Of a stretch of DNA of 64,000 bases, positions 8,062-18,848 are shown in pieces; position 1 is the stretch's first letter, and the number at the start of each line of letters is the position of its first letter. Source of the DNA: Cystobacter ferrugineus. Its GTDB lineage: Bacteria > Myxococcota > Myxococcia > Myxococcales > Myxococcaceae. A program made the position numbers and the translations under genes. Below the pieces are notes generated by a model. It saw only the letters and a program-made list of their open reading frames with translations. It did no database searches and was not told the origin of the DNA. The stretch lies in NCBI RefSeq assembly GCF_001887355.1, contig NZ_MPIN01000019.1, forward strand, positions 96,174-160,173. The letters run 5' to 3'.

Positions 8062-10176
8062 GTGTCCCTCCCATCGGATAACGACCTCTCCTCACCCGGC
8101 GACCTGCACGCGCTCTTCGGGAGCGGGAGCCACGAGCAGCGGTTGGACACCGAGCGGGAGCAGTTCCGTCTGCTCGCCGAGGCCCTGCCGCAGATCGTCT
8201 GGACGGCCCGGGCCGATGGGATCCAGGACTACCTCAACCGGCGCTGGTTCCAGTACACGGGCATGTCCGCCGAGGAGTCCCGGGGAGACGCCTGGATGCG
8301 CGCCTTCCACCCCGATGATCTGCTGGAGTACGAGCACCGCTGGCGCCACAGCCTCACCACGGGCGAGCCCTTCGAGGCCGAGTCGCGCTGCCGCCGGCTG
8401 GATGGGGTCTGGCGCTGGTTCCTCGCCCGTGCCATCCCCGTGCAGGACCCGCAGGGCCGCGTCATCCGCTGGTTCGGCACCTGTACCGACATCGATGACC
8501 AGAAGCGCACCTCGGACGTCCACAGCTTCCTGGCCGAGGCGAGCTCCCTGCTGGCGCTCACGCTGGATCCGGAGGAGACCCTGCGCAACTTCACCCGCCT
8601 GGCCGTGCCCCGGCTGGCGGACTGGTGCACGGTGGACCTGGTGGGAGCGGACGAGGGCGTCGAGCGCGCGGCGGTGACCCACATCGACCCGGCCAAGGAG
8701 ACCCTGGCGTGGGAGCTGGCGCGCAAGGTGCCGGCGGACCTCCAGCGCGCCTCGCGGGGGGTGGGCCATGTCATCCGCACCGGGGAGCCGGAGCTGCTGG
8801 AGGTGATCTCCGACGAGCTGCTCGCCAGCCTGGCGCACACTCCGGACGAGCTGCGCCTGCTGGGCGAGCTCGGCCTGCGCTCCTCCATCATCGTTCCCCT
8901 GGTGGTGCATGGGCGGACGCTGGGCGCCATCACCCTCGCGCAGGCCAGCGGCACCCGGAACTTCTCCGCCGCGGACCTGCCCCTGGCCGAGGAGTTCGCT
9001 CGCCGGGCCGCGCTCGCGCTGGACAACGCGCGCCTGTACCGCGAGAGCCAGGAGGCCGTGAGCCGCGCCCAGCACGAGCGCTACCTCGCCGAGCAGGCCC
9101 GGGCGATGCTCGACACGCTGCTCGACGCGGCCCCCGCTGGCATCGCGCTCTTCGATCGCATGCTGTGCTTCGTGCGCGTCAACCGCACCCTGCGCGACAT
9201 CAACCGCCTGTCCACGGATGACCCGGCCTTCTCCGAGGCCATCTCCACCCAGGGTCCCGGGGCGGCGCTCGTGGTCAAGTCGCTCGTCAAGGCGCTCGAG
9301 ACGGGAGAGACGCAGACGGTGGAGTCCACCACGCGGCTGCCCAACGGCGAGGAGCGGGCGTGGCTGGCGCGCTACGCTCCCGTGCGCTCGGCGGAGGGCA
9401 GCACGCTGGGCGTGGCCACCGTGGTGCTCGACATCACCGAGCGCAAGCGCGCCGAGGCCGAGCGCGAGCGCCTCATCGCCGCGCTGGAGCGCAGCAATCA
9501 GGATCTCGATCAATTCGCCTACGTGGCCAGCCATGATCTGAAGGCGCCCCTGCGCGGCATCGCCAACCTGTCGCAGTGGATCGAGGATGACCTGCAGGAG
9601 GTGATGACCGCGGAGACGCGCGAGCAGATGCGGCTTTTGCGTGGGCGCGTGCAGCGCATGGAGGCGCTCATCAACGGCATCCTCGACTACAGCCGCGCGG
9701 GAAGGATGCGCGGCCGGCCGGAGCGGGTGGACGTGGGGCGGCTCATCTCCGAGTGCGTGGAGCTGCTCGCTCCGCCCGGGAGCACGCAGCTCGAGGTGGC
9801 GCCAGGCATGCCCACGATGCGCACCGAGCGCGTGCCCCTGCAGCAGGTGTTCCTCAACCTGCTGAGCAACGCCCTCAAGCACGCGCAAGGGGCCGAGCCG
9901 AGGATCCGGGTGGGCGTGCGCCCCGCCGAAGGCTTCTGGGAGTTCTCCGTGGAAGACAACGGGCCGGGAATCGCACCGGAGTACCATGAGCGCATCTGGG
10001 GCCTCTTCCAGACGCTCCGGGCGAGGGATGAGATGGAGAACACGGGCATCGGGCTGTCGGTGGTGAAGAAGAGCGTGGAGGCGCGCGGCGGACGCGCGTG
10101 GCTGCGCTCCACGCCGGGCCAGGGAGCCACCTTCTTCTTCACCTGGCCCGGGCACATACCGGATGAGGGAAGGTGA
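8062..10176 (+). CDS. PAS-GAF-PAS histidine kinase (phytochrome-like kinase core), soluble
   Basis: 704 residues from a GTG with GGAGG upstream. No membrane helices. Domain order: PAS (~30-150, LPQIVWTARADGIQDYLNRRWFQYTG), GAF (~155-325, ending ARRAALALDNARLYRES), second PAS (~350-470, MLDTLLDAAPAGIALFD), HisKA with YVASHDLKAPLRGI (His ~490), and HATPase with VFLNLLSNALKHA, EDNGPGIAP and ENTGIGLSVVKK. The SHDLKAPLRGI-type kinase core typically works with stand-alone Rcp1-like receivers, and such a receiver gene starts at the stop codon of this one. A cytoplasmic signalling pair is therefore likely. The 209 bp upstream contain an 11-bp palindrome (GACAGCCTGTC) but no assigned promoter. Confidence 0.93.
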   Translation: MSLPSDNDLSSPGDLHALFGSGSHEQRLDTEREQFRLLAEALPQIVWTARADGIQDYLNRRWFQYTGMSAEESRGDAWMRAFHPDDLLEYEHRWRHSLTTGEPFEAESRCRRLDGVWRWFLARAIPVQDPQGRVIRWFGTCTDIDDQKRTSDVHSFLAEASSLLALTLDPEETLRNFTRLAVPRLADWCTVDLVGADEGVERAAVTHIDPAKETLAWELARKVPADLQRASRGVGHVIRTGEPELLEVISDELLASLAHTPDELRLLGELGLRSSIIVPLVVHGRTLGAITLAQASGTRNFSAADLPLAEEFARRAALALDNARLYRESQEAVSRAQHERYLAEQARAMLDTLLDAAPAGIALFDRMLCFVRVNRTLRDINRLSTDDPAFSEAISTQGPGAALVVKSLVKALETGETQTVESTTRLPNGEERAWLARYAPVRSAEGSTLGVATVVLDITERKRAEAERERLIAALERSNQDLDQFAYVASHDLKAPLRGIANLSQWIEDDLQEVMTAETREQMRLLRGRVQRMEALINGILDYSRAGRMRGRPERVDVGRLISECVELLAPPGSTQLEVAPGMPTMRTERVPLQQVFLNLLSNALKHAQGAEPRIRVGVRPAEGFWEFSVEDNGPGIAPEYHERIWGLFQTLRARDEMENTGIGLSVVKKSVEARGGRAWLRSTPGQGATFFFTWPGHIPDEGR

Positions 10177-10595
10177 TGGTGCCGCTGAAGATGCTCAACA
10201 TCCTCCTGGTGGACGACGACTCGGTGGACGTGATGAACGTCCAGCGCGCCTTCAAGAAGAGCAACATCCAGAGCGCCCTCTACGTCGCGAGCGACGGCAA
10301 GCAGGCACTCGACATGCTGCACGAGGGCCGGGTACCGTCGACCAACCGGCTCATCCTGCTGGACCTCAACATGCCGCGCATGAATGGCCTGGAGTTCCTG
10401 CGCGCCATCCGCGCGGATCCAGACCTGACCTGTACCCCTGTGGTGGTGCTCACCACATCCAACGATGACCGAGACCGGGTGCAAAGCTACGCCCACCATG
10501 TCGCCGGCTATCTCCTCAAGCCCGTCACCTCCCCGGCTTTCGTGGAGTTGATGACCGCGCTCAACGCATACTGGGCACGAGTGGAGTTGCCGTGA
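10176..10595 (+). CDS. Single-domain response regulator (Rcp1-like)
   Basis: 139 residues, essentially one receiver domain. LNILLVDDDSVDV has the acidic pocket, LILLDLNMPRMNG the phospho-acceptor Asp, VVVLTTS the Thr/Ser switch and YLLKPVT the conserved Lys. There is no output domain, so it relays phosphate or acts by protein contact. GAGGGA lies at good spacing before the ATG at 10176, which shares one base with the upstream kinase stop; GTG at 10173 is an alternative. The next kinase starts inside its stop codon (GTGA at 10592), which makes three coupled signalling genes. Confidence 0.92.
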   Translation: MVPLKMLNILLVDDDSVDVMNVQRAFKKSNIQSALYVASDGKQALDMLHEGRVPSTNRLILLDLNMPRMNGLEFLRAIRADPDLTCTPVVVLTTSNDDRDRVQSYAHHVAGYLLKPVTSPAFVELMTALNAYWARVELP

Positions 10596-13048
10596 GAGCC
10601 GAGGGGCACATGGAGGATCAACGGCTGCGCCTGCTGGTGGCGGATGACGACGAGGTGGACCGGCTCGCGGTGCGGCGCGCCCTGCTCAAGGCGGGACTGA
10701 GTGCGCAGCTCGTCGAGGTGGCCGACGGTGCGTCCGCGCTCGCGGCGCTGCTGCAACAATCCTTCGACTGTGCCCTGCTCGACTTCCAGATGCCCGGACA
10801 GGACGGGCTGCAGGTGCTGCGCAAGGCGCGCGCCGCCCTGGTGGAAACCCCCATCATCATGCTCACCGGCCAGGGGGACGAGCAGACGGCCGTGGAGCTG
10901 ATGAAGGCGGGCGCCACCGACTACCTCGGCAAGTCGTCGCTCACCGCCGAGCGGCTCTCGCACCTGTTGCGCCAGGCGCTGCGGCTGCACGAGGCCCAGC
11001 AGCAATACCGCACGCTCGCCGAGGTGCTGCCCCACACCATCTGGACGAGCCGCCCGGACGGGCACATGGACTTCCTCAGCCACCGGGGCTTGGAGACCAT
11101 GGCGGTGCCCGATGCCAACCCCTCGCGGTGGATGGAGGCGGTGCACCCGGAAGATCTGCCGCGCCTGCGCGAGCTGTGGCAGCGCAGCCTGAGCACGGGC
11201 GAGCCCTTCGAGGTGGAGAGCCGCCTGCGAGGCCCCGGGGGCGAAGACCACTGGCACCTCATCCGGGCCCACCCCATGCGCGACTCCCGGGGACGGGTGC
11301 TGCGCTGGTTCGGCACCAACGCGAACATCGACGGACAGCGACGCGCCCAGGAGCGCATCTCCCGGCTCCAAGCCGTCACCGCCGCCCTCTCCGAGGCGCT
11401 CGCCCCGCGCCAGGTGCTCGACGTCATCGTCACCCAGGGGCTCGTGGCGATGGACGCCCAGGCGGGCGCGGTGTGGCTCGTGTCCGAGGACAATCAATCC
11501 CTCGAGGTCGTGGGCCCCTCGCCCCAGGCGCGCGAGCTGGCCCGGGGCCTGGAGCGCCTCACGCTCGACACCGCCGTGCCGGTGGCCGAGGCGGTGCGGC
11601 AGGACCGGCTCGTCACCTACGCCACGCGCGAGGAGCGCGACCGGCGCTACCCACTGCTCGCCCGGCAGGGGCTGCCCTTCGAGGCCTCGGCCGTCATCCC
11701 CCTGCGCGGCAGCCGCGGCGTCATGGGCGCCCTGGTGGTGGACTTCACGCGCCGGCGCGTGCTGCCCCAGGACGAGCAGGACTTCTTCCTCGCCCTGGCA
11801 CGGCAGGGGGCCCAGGCGCTCGAGCGCGCCCGTCTCTATGAAGCCGCGCAGCAGGCGCGCGCCGCCGCCGAGGCCAGTGAGACGCAGCTGCGCCACGTGC
11901 TCGCCGAGCGCGAGCGCATGGAGGCCACGCTCCAGGAGCGCGACGAGCGGCTGCGCGCGGCCCTGTGGGCGAGCAGCACCGGCACCTTCCGCTGGGACCT
12001 GCGCACCGGCGCCCTGGAGTGGGACGAGAACCTGGATCAGCTCTTCGGGCTGCCGCCGGGGCGCACGGTGCAGAGCATCGAGGACTTCCTGTCGCTGCTA
12101 CACTCCGAGGAGCGCGACGAGGCGCGGCGGCGCACCGAGGCGTGCGCGCGCGAGGGCGCGGACTTCGACATGGACTTCCGCGTGGTGTGGCCGGACGAGC
12201 GCCTGCACTGGCTCAACTGCAAGGGCAAGACGTTCGTGGACGCGGGCGGGCGGCCGCTCTACATGACGGGCGCCTGCGTGGACATCACCGTGCAGAAGCA
12301 GCAGGAGGCCGAGGCGCGGCAGCTCGCCGAGTTCGAGCGGCAGATCCTCGGCATCGTCAGCCATGACCTCCGCAACCCCTTGAGCGTCATCCGCATCTCC
12401 GCCTCCACGCTGCTCGCGCGCGAGGGGCTGGACGAGCGGCAGAGCAAGAGCCTCACGCGCATCATCACCGCCACGGATCGCTCCACCCGCCTCATCCGCG
12501 ACCTGCTGGACTTCAGCCAGGCGCGGCTCGGGGGCGGCATCCCCGTGGAGCGCAAGCAGATGGACCTCTTCGAGCTGACGCGCGGCGTGGTGGAAGAGCT
12601 CGCCGCGAGCCACCCGGAGCGTGCGGTGGAGATCAGCCAGGAGGGCGAGGGCGCGGGGGACTGGGATGGAGATCGGCTCGCGCAGGTGCTCGGCAACCTG
12701 GTGGGCAACGCGTTGCAACACAGCCCCGCGCACACCCCGGTGCGCGTGCGCTGCCAGGGCGAGCCCTCCACGGTCGTCATCGAGGTGCACAACGAGGGCG
12801 CGCCCATCGATCCCTCGTACCTGCCGGAGCTGTTCGAGCCCTTCCGCCGGGGGCGGCACGCGGGCAGTGGCGCGGGCAGCGTGGGGCTCGGCCTCTACAT
12901 CACCCGGCAGCTCGTGCTCGCGCATGGAGGCCGCATCCAGGTGACGTCGCGCGAGGGCGAGGGCACGCGCTTCGCCGTGCGGCTGCCGCGCGGCCCCCAA
13001 ACACCTCCGCCCATACCGGGAGTGTCGGGCCGCCCCTTCAGCGGTTGA
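10592..13048 (+). CDS. Hybrid kinase: receiver-PAS-GAF-PAS-HisKA-HATPase
   Basis: 818 residues from a GTG overlapping the previous stop (GTGA) with GGAG five bases upstream; ATG 10610 is an alternative. An N-terminal receiver (LRLLVADDDEVD, ALLDFQMPGQDG, TDYLGKSS) comes first, then PAS (~135-255), GAF (~255-420), a second PAS (~450-570, WASSTGTFRWDLRTGALEWDENL), HisKA (GIVSHDLRNPLSVIRI, His ~590) and HATPase (VLGNLVGNALQHS, then GSVGLGLYITRQL). The receiver at the N-terminus, rather than the C-terminus, suggests the kinase is itself controlled by phosphorylation, perhaps from the upstream kinase through the small receiver protein. Cytoplasmic. Confidence 0.93.
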   Translation: MRAEGHMEDQRLRLLVADDDEVDRLAVRRALLKAGLSAQLVEVADGASALAALLQQSFDCALLDFQMPGQDGLQVLRKARAALVETPIIMLTGQGDEQTAVELMKAGATDYLGKSSLTAERLSHLLRQALRLHEAQQQYRTLAEVLPHTIWTSRPDGHMDFLSHRGLETMAVPDANPSRWMEAVHPEDLPRLRELWQRSLSTGEPFEVESRLRGPGGEDHWHLIRAHPMRDSRGRVLRWFGTNANIDGQRRAQERISRLQAVTAALSEALAPRQVLDVIVTQGLVAMDAQAGAVWLVSEDNQSLEVVGPSPQARELARGLERLTLDTAVPVAEAVRQDRLVTYATREERDRRYPLLARQGLPFEASAVIPLRGSRGVMGALVVDFTRRRVLPQDEQDFFLALARQGAQALERARLYEAAQQARAAAEASETQLRHVLAERERMEATLQERDERLRAALWASSTGTFRWDLRTGALEWDENLDQLFGLPPGRTVQSIEDFLSLLHSEERDEARRRTEACAREGADFDMDFRVVWPDERLHWLNCKGKTFVDAGGRPLYMTGACVDITVQKQQEAEARQLAEFERQILGIVSHDLRNPLSVIRISASTLLAREGLDERQSKSLTRIITATDRSTRLIRDLLDFSQARLGGGIPVERKQMDLFELTRGVVEELAASHPERAVEISQEGEGAGDWDGDRLAQVLGNLVGNALQHSPAHTPVRVRCQGEPSTVVIEVHNEGAPIDPSYLPELFEPFRRGRHAGSGAGSVGLGLYITRQLVLAHGGRIQVTSREGEGTRFAVRLPRGPQTPPPIPGVSGRPFSG

Positions 13049-13178
13049 GGACCTTCATGCTCGCCTCGGGGTAGCGGGTGCCGGCCGCGACGCCCTTGGG
13101 CGCGATGTTGTCCAGCTCGCCCTCCGGGCCCTGCTCGACCCCCAGCACCCGGACGGCTCCCGGGCCCGGGGGGCTCAT
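13038..13178 (-). CDS. 46-residue protein coupled to the NUDIX gene
   Basis: The ATG (13176-13178) overlaps the TGA of the NUDIX gene as ATGA, giving 46 residues that begin [16 protein letters not shown] and end PEASMKVLNR. No family was recognised. The overlap, the non-repetitive C-terminal half and the termination just inside the converging kinase gene (11-bp overlap) favour a real small gene over chance. It could instead be the eroded tail of a longer protein. Function unknown. Confidence 0.4.
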   Translation of the reverse strand: MSPPGPGAVRVLGVEQGPEGELDNIAPKGVAAGTRYPEASMKVLNR

Positions 13179-13747
13179 CCCGCGCGCACCACCGCCCGGG
13201 CCTTCTCCAGCAGGCGCCGCAGCGGAGCGTCCTCGCCCACCCGCGCGAGCGCCTCGTCCCACGTCAGCCACTGCGCGCCCGTGGACTCGTGGGGATCATG
13301 CACCAGGGCCTCCGGGTTCTCCGCCACCACGAGGTAGCGCACGTCCAGGTGCTGGTGCTCCGCTTCATCCTTGCGCGCGGGAATGGTGTGCACGTCCACG
13401 TCCAGCGGGCGGGGTGCGCGCGGGTGGAGCACCACGCGGCAGCCCGTCTCCTCCCGCGCCTCGCGCAGCGCCGAGTCCTCCATGCGGCCCGCGTCCGCCT
13501 CCTCCGCGTGTCCGCCGGGTTGCAGCCAGCGCTTCAGCTTGCCGTGCAGCAAGAGCACCACCCGCGTCCCCTCCGGGTCCACCACCACGGCGCTCCCGGT
13601 GAAGTGCGCCCGCGGCTGGGCGCGGGAGAAGGGCTGCTCCAGCTCCTCGGCGAAGCGGCGCATGCGCTCCAGGTCCTCGCGCTCCCGCGCGTCCGCGGGA
13701 ACGTGGTGGGACAGCAGGGCGCGCAGGGAGTCCAGGGAGGCATTCAT
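13175..13747 (-). CDS. NUDIX hydrolase
   Basis: 190 residues from the ATG at 13747. The NUDIX signature is visible around residues 80-105: [11 protein letters not shown] followed by [14 protein letters not shown], with the catalytic REAREETG helix intact and a loop about two residues longer than the canonical G-x5-E-x7 spacing. An N-terminal helical region of ~45 residues precedes it. Family members cleave nucleoside diphosphates linked to other groups; the substrate cannot be told here. Divergent from the sigma54 activator gene, with only 58 bp between the two starts. Confidence 0.88.
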   Translation of the reverse strand: MNASLDSLRALLSHHVPADAREREDLERMRRFAEELEQPFSRAQPRAHFTGSAVVVDPEGTRVVLLLHGKLKRWLQPGGHAEEADAGRMEDSALREAREETGCRVVLHPRAPRPLDVDVHTIPARKDEAEHQHLDVRYLVVAENPEALVHDPHESTGAQWLTWDEALARVGEDAPLRRLLEKARAVVRAG

Positions 13748-13805
13748 GGGGCGCGCATTGTGCCCACTTCGATCCCGAGTGCCAGAACGATATAGGTTCG
13801 CCCCC

Positions 13806-15215
<1,410 letters not shown>

Positions 15216-15379
15216 CACGGAGCGCCACGGGCCCCGCCCCTCGAAAATCCACCGCGCCCCGGCCTGCCCTGGCGGATTTCCACGGGACGGCGCCCCGGCC
15301 CCGTCCACCCCGCCTGGCCGAACCCCCTGGAACCACGCGGGTTGGACGGGAAACAGCCCGCCTCGCCGTGCAGTGGCCC

Positions 15380-15395
15380 TGGCATCCGTCTTGCT
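15380..15395 (+). promoter_or_regulatory. Candidate sigma54 (-24/-12) promoter
   Basis: TGGCATCCGTCTTGCT matches the TGGCACG-N4-TTGCW consensus at exact spacing, with the GG and GC dinucleotides in place. It lies between the enhancer-binding regulator gene and the coiled-coil protein gene. The predicted transcription start would fall only about five bases before the ATG at 15411, a short leader that weakens the case. Confidence 0.4.
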
Positions 15396-15410
15396 GATAG
15401 GAATCAGGTG

Positions 15411-16523
15411 ATGAAGCGCGTCCTGCTCGCCCTCTGGCTGTGTCTCGTGCCGGGAGCCCCCGTGTGGGCGGCCTCGGGACTGGACCTGCCCAGGACGCAG
15501 GCCCAGGAAGCGCGCGCCCGGGTGCGCGAGCTGCGCGAGCACCAGCAGGTGCTGCGCGCGGAGTTGAACACCCTGGCCGGACGCATCGAGCAGCTCAAGG
15601 CCGGGCAGAAGGGCCGGCTGGTGACGGGCTCGGAGCTGGAGCAGGCGCTGCAACGCTCGCAGGAGCTGTCCGGGCAGCTCACGGGGCTCGCCCAGTCACT
15701 CGCCGGGGCCGAGTCCGAGGCGGAGCGGCGCCACCTGGCGTTGCACACGGCGCTCTCCGAGGAGCTCGAGCGGGTGCGCGCGGCCTGGGACGCCACGAAC
15801 GATCGGCGGGCACGGGCCGGACTGCTCGAGCGCATGCGGACCCTGCGCGCCGAGCGCGATGCGGTGCGCACCGCGCTGCCGCCCTCCCAGGTGCCGGCGC
15901 TGCCCGGGGCGGCCACGAGCGATGACGCCGAGGATCTGCTGGAGCAGGCGGACGCGCTGCGCGACACCGAGGACAAGGTGAACCAGCGGCTCCAGGCGCT
16001 GCGCGCCCGCCTCACCGAGGTGCGCGAGGAGCGGGAGCTGGAGCGGCGCATGAGCGACTTCCTCGGCGAGGAGTCCATGTTCGACGAGCAGGACCGGCAC
16101 CTGCGCTTGAGCGTCGACGCCACCACGAGAAACATCTCGGTGAGCGCCACCCCGCGCTCCGGGGGAAGCCCCACCCTCGTGTCGCGGGACGAAGCCTACG
16201 GGAATGGGGCGGGGGCAGGGGGAGCCGCGCCCCCGCCGTCGGGGGGCAGCGTGGACTACCCCTCGGATCCGGCAGCCCCCCCGAGCCCGGGACAGCCCAC
16301 GGCTCCGAGCGCTCCCAACAGCAACGGGACGCCCCCCACCACCTCCTACCGAGCCACCGACAACCGCCCCCAGGTGGGCACGGTGCGCGCCCAGGTGCTC
16401 GCCAGTGACTTCCCGGAGGACGTGCGGGGCCTGGAGCAGGAAGCCGCGAGGCTCGAGTCGCTGGCCCGGGAGCTGGACTCGCGCGCGGACTCGCTGGAGC
16501 GCCGCGCGCGCGAGCTGCGCTAG
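15411..16523 (+). CDS. Periplasmic coiled-coil protein
   Basis: 370 residues with the signal peptide MKRVLLALWLCLVPGAPVWA. Residues ~30-240 are almost wholly heptad-like helix rich in Glu, Arg, Leu and Ala (RARVRELREHQQVLRAEL and similar), then a Gly/Pro/Ser-rich linker (~275-330) and a closing helix (~345-370). No enzyme motif. A structural or envelope-spanning role is plausible but not shown. It lies directly downstream of the NtrC-type regulator and may be its target through the promoter at 15380-15395. The 3' end overlaps the converging hydrolase gene by four bases. Confidence 0.75.
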   Translation: MKRVLLALWLCLVPGAPVWAASGLDLPRTQAQEARARVRELREHQQVLRAELNTLAGRIEQLKAGQKGRLVTGSELEQALQRSQELSGQLTGLAQSLAGAESEAERRHLALHTALSEELERVRAAWDATNDRRARAGLLERMRTLRAERDAVRTALPPSQVPALPGAATSDDAEDLLEQADALRDTEDKVNQRLQALRARLTEVREERELERRMSDFLGEESMFDEQDRHLRLSVDATTRNISVSATPRSGGSPTLVSRDEAYGNGAGAGGAAPPPSGGSVDYPSDPAAPPSPGQPTAPSAPNSNGTPPTTSYRATDNRPQVGTVRAQVLASDFPEDVRGLEQEAARLESLARELDSRADSLERRARELR

Positions 16524-18121
16524 TTCGCGCAGAAGACGTCATCCTGGGGGAGTTGTCCGGTCACGAGGAACGTGTCGGACACGCTGTCCGCGCAGGATGA
16601 ACCCTGACCGTAGACGTAGTGGCCACCCGCGTCGACCCCGACGAACGTCGCGCGCGCTCCGAGCGCCTCGCGCATGCCCAGCCCGGACTCCCATGGGGTC
16701 GCGTTGTCGCGTCGGTTCTGCAGCAGGAGGATGTTGTGCGCTCCCTGGCTGGTCACCTCGACGGGAGCCTCGCGTGGCTGGGTCTTCCAGAAGGCGCACG
16801 GCCAGATGTTGAACGGCATGCCGGCGGTGAGCGGATGGGCGGCCCGGTCCTCGGCGGTGTTCTTCCGGTAGAGCTCGATGTCCGTGGGCCAGCTCGCGTC
16901 GCCACAGATGAGTGACAGGAAGACAGCCGTCTGATTGTCGACGGGGACGCCCGTCCTGGCCGGCTCCTGGGCGAAGAGTTGCTGGAGCACCGCGGCATCC
17001 TCGGCGGTGGGCGTTCCGTCGGCGAGGTGGCCAATGGCTCTCCAGAATTGGACGAGGAGCGGAATCTGCTCATCCCTTTGCAACAGGGAGTAGGTGAAAG
17101 TCCGGAACAGGCCCCCGGAGATCCGCACGCTCGTTCCGGGCACGGAAGCGGGGGTCGCGTCGAGCCGACTCGCCAGCTCGAGGTACGCCGCCGTCACCTC
17201 CTCGGCGGACCTACCCAGGTGCACGAGGTCGTCGTTGGCCGCGGCATGGCTCGCGGCGTCGGGGAACCGGCTGGCCATGCCCACCCCCCAGAAGCGGGCG
17301 AAGCCCTCATGCCAGACACTCGAGGGATCTATATTGCCCTCGAGCACCATCCGATCGGTGTGCTCGGCGAACAAGGACGCGTACACGGCCCCCAGGTAGG
17401 TGCCGTAGGACTGGCCCCAGTAGGAGATCTTCCCCTCCCCCAACGCCTGGCGGATCCGATCCATGTCGCGGGCGGTGTTGGCGGTGGTGATGAAAGGCAG
17501 GACGTCACCCGAGGTGGATGCGGCACATCGAGCCGCGGTCTCGCGAGCGAGGGCGACGTTCGCGTCGATCGAGCCATCCGCCGCGGGGTACGGAAAGATG
17601 GTGGCGAGGCTGACGTCGGTCAGCCCGCAGGTGACAGGAGAACTGGACCCCACACCGCGAGGGTCGAATCCAATCAGATCGTAGCGGTCGAGAACCTCGG
17701 AAGGCAGCATGGTGGCGTACAGGCTCGGAAGCTCGAGTCCTTCGAGCCCCGGTCCACCCGGGTTCAACAAGAGAACGCCCCGTCGGGAGTCCGGCCGGGC
17801 GGTGACGATTCGCGAGACCGCGAGCTCGAGGGTGCGTCCATCCGGGTGGTCATGATCCAGTGGGACCTGAAGGGTCGCACATGTCTGGCGGGGGTCCCGG
17901 GTGGCGCCCTCTGGAAGCGCCGGGCAAGGCCCCCAGAGAAGGGGCCTGTCTCCCCCGGGCGCCGCATCGGGAGGGGTGTTGCTCGAACAACCCGCCACGG
18001 CCGTCAGGAGCAGGACGGAGAGCAGCGCCCACCGCGAATCGAGCGGACGCGGGTGATGCGCGAGGGGGAAGGCAGCCTCGTCCGCCAGTGGCTTCGTTCT
18101 TCTTTTTCTCGGCTCATTCAT
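16520..18121 (-). CDS. Alpha/beta-hydrolase, tripeptidyl-aminopeptidase (SlpD/TAP) type, lipoprotein
   Basis: 533 residues from the ATG at 18121, which has an AGGG-like site. After a basic stretch, LLSVLLLTAVAGC gives a lipobox (Cys45). The catalytic serine is in GQSYGTYLG (~240), the acid in LLLQNRRDNATPWESG and the histidine in DAGGHYVYGQGSSC. The oxyanion region is LLNPGGPGLEG and the fold marker IGFDPRGVGSSSP. This layout with a C-terminal TAP-like segment is that of secreted tri/dipeptidyl aminopeptidases and related esterases. Peptide trimming at the cell surface is the likely role. It lies 78 bases after the lipoprotein gene on the same strand, possibly co-transcribed. Confidence 0.88.
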   Translation of the reverse strand: MNEPRKRRTKPLADEAAFPLAHHPRPLDSRWALLSVLLLTAVAGCSSNTPPDAAPGGDRPLLWGPCPALPEGATRDPRQTCATLQVPLDHDHPDGRTLELAVSRIVTARPDSRRGVLLLNPGGPGLEGLELPSLYATMLPSEVLDRYDLIGFDPRGVGSSSPVTCGLTDVSLATIFPYPAADGSIDANVALARETAARCAASTSGDVLPFITTANTARDMDRIRQALGEGKISYWGQSYGTYLGAVYASLFAEHTDRMVLEGNIDPSSVWHEGFARFWGVGMASRFPDAASHAAANDDLVHLGRSAEEVTAAYLELASRLDATPASVPGTSVRISGGLFRTFTYSLLQRDEQIPLLVQFWRAIGHLADGTPTAEDAAVLQQLFAQEPARTGVPVDNQTAVFLSLICGDASWPTDIELYRKNTAEDRAAHPLTAGMPFNIWPCAFWKTQPREAPVEVTSQGAHNILLLQNRRDNATPWESGLGMREALGARATFVGVDAGGHYVYGQGSSCADSVSDTFLVTGQLPQDDVFCAN

Positions 18122-18199
18122 AGGCACCCTGAAACTCCGAGGCCCCCGGAAAGTGTCACCCACGGATTCACTTTCCGCCCACGCGGCAGCCGCGCCGGC

Positions 18200-18739
18200 T
18201 CACTGCTCCACGAGCACGTCCAGCTTCACATCGGCCTGCAGCCGCACCTCGCGCGAGGGCATGCGGCCCTTGCCCCGCACGACCAGGCTCATGGAGGGAG
18301 CGGCGAGGAAGGGCTGCAGTTCCGCGTCCGTCAGGTCCAGGAACAGCACGGGATTGGGCGTCCCCAGGTTCAGTGAGGAGATGTTCTGCTTGTGCGCCAC
18401 GCGCACCTCCCGATCTCCCGAGCGCGCGTAGCACTCCACCGAGTCCAGGAAGGAGAAGTCCTGGTCCACGGGCGCGAGCACCTTGAGCTGGAAGGACGAG
18501 AGCCGAGCGGACGTCACGCGGTCCTTGGTGATGTCCAGGTTCTGGAAGTCCTGGTTCCGGTTGAAGTCGAGGTTGGTGAAGCTGCCAAAGGCCGGAAAGG
18601 CATCGAGCGGGGTGTTGGTATCGCCCGCCGGAGCCGCGGGAATGGTCGTCTCGCCCTTGAGATTGGCGACGTAGGAGGGCAGCGCGCAGGCCACGAGCGC
18701 GAGCAGGGCACACACGGGGAGCACGAAGGGGGGGCGCAT
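18200..18739 (-). CDS. Lipoprotein of unknown function
   Basis: 179 residues with the signal MRPPFVLPVCALLALVAC (lipobox ALVAC). The mature part reads like a beta-sandwich: FGSFTNLDFNRNQDFQNLDI, then VTSARLSSFQLKVLAPVDQD and REVRVAHKQNISSLN, closing REVRLQADVKLDVLVEQ. No family was recognised, but alternating hydrophobic strands without catalytic motifs suggest a structural or binding protein of the envelope. It is divergent from the beta-barrel gene that starts 110 bp away, and upstream of the TAP-type hydrolase gene. Confidence 0.75.
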   Translation of the reverse strand: MRPPFVLPVCALLALVACALPSYVANLKGETTIPAAPAGDTNTPLDAFPAFGSFTNLDFNRNQDFQNLDITKDRVTSARLSSFQLKVLAPVDQDFSFLDSVECYARSGDREVRVAHKQNISSLNLGTPNPVLFLDLTDAELQPFLAAPSMSLVVRGKGRMPSREVRLQADVKLDVLVEQ

Positions 18740-18848
18740 GGGGTGGGAATCTACCGGCCCGCCGGGGATGCCGTCACCGACGCCTCCCGCGCGCTGGCCG
18801 GTCCTCTCGTGGACAGGGCGGGCTTGGCCCGGGGTATGGTGCGCCCGC

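Noticed and set aside
8092..10155. 687-residue reverse frame opposite the PAS/GAF kinase
   Set aside because: Composition is that of an antisense shadow (HAL, RRG runs); the forward kinase has all catalytic boxes.
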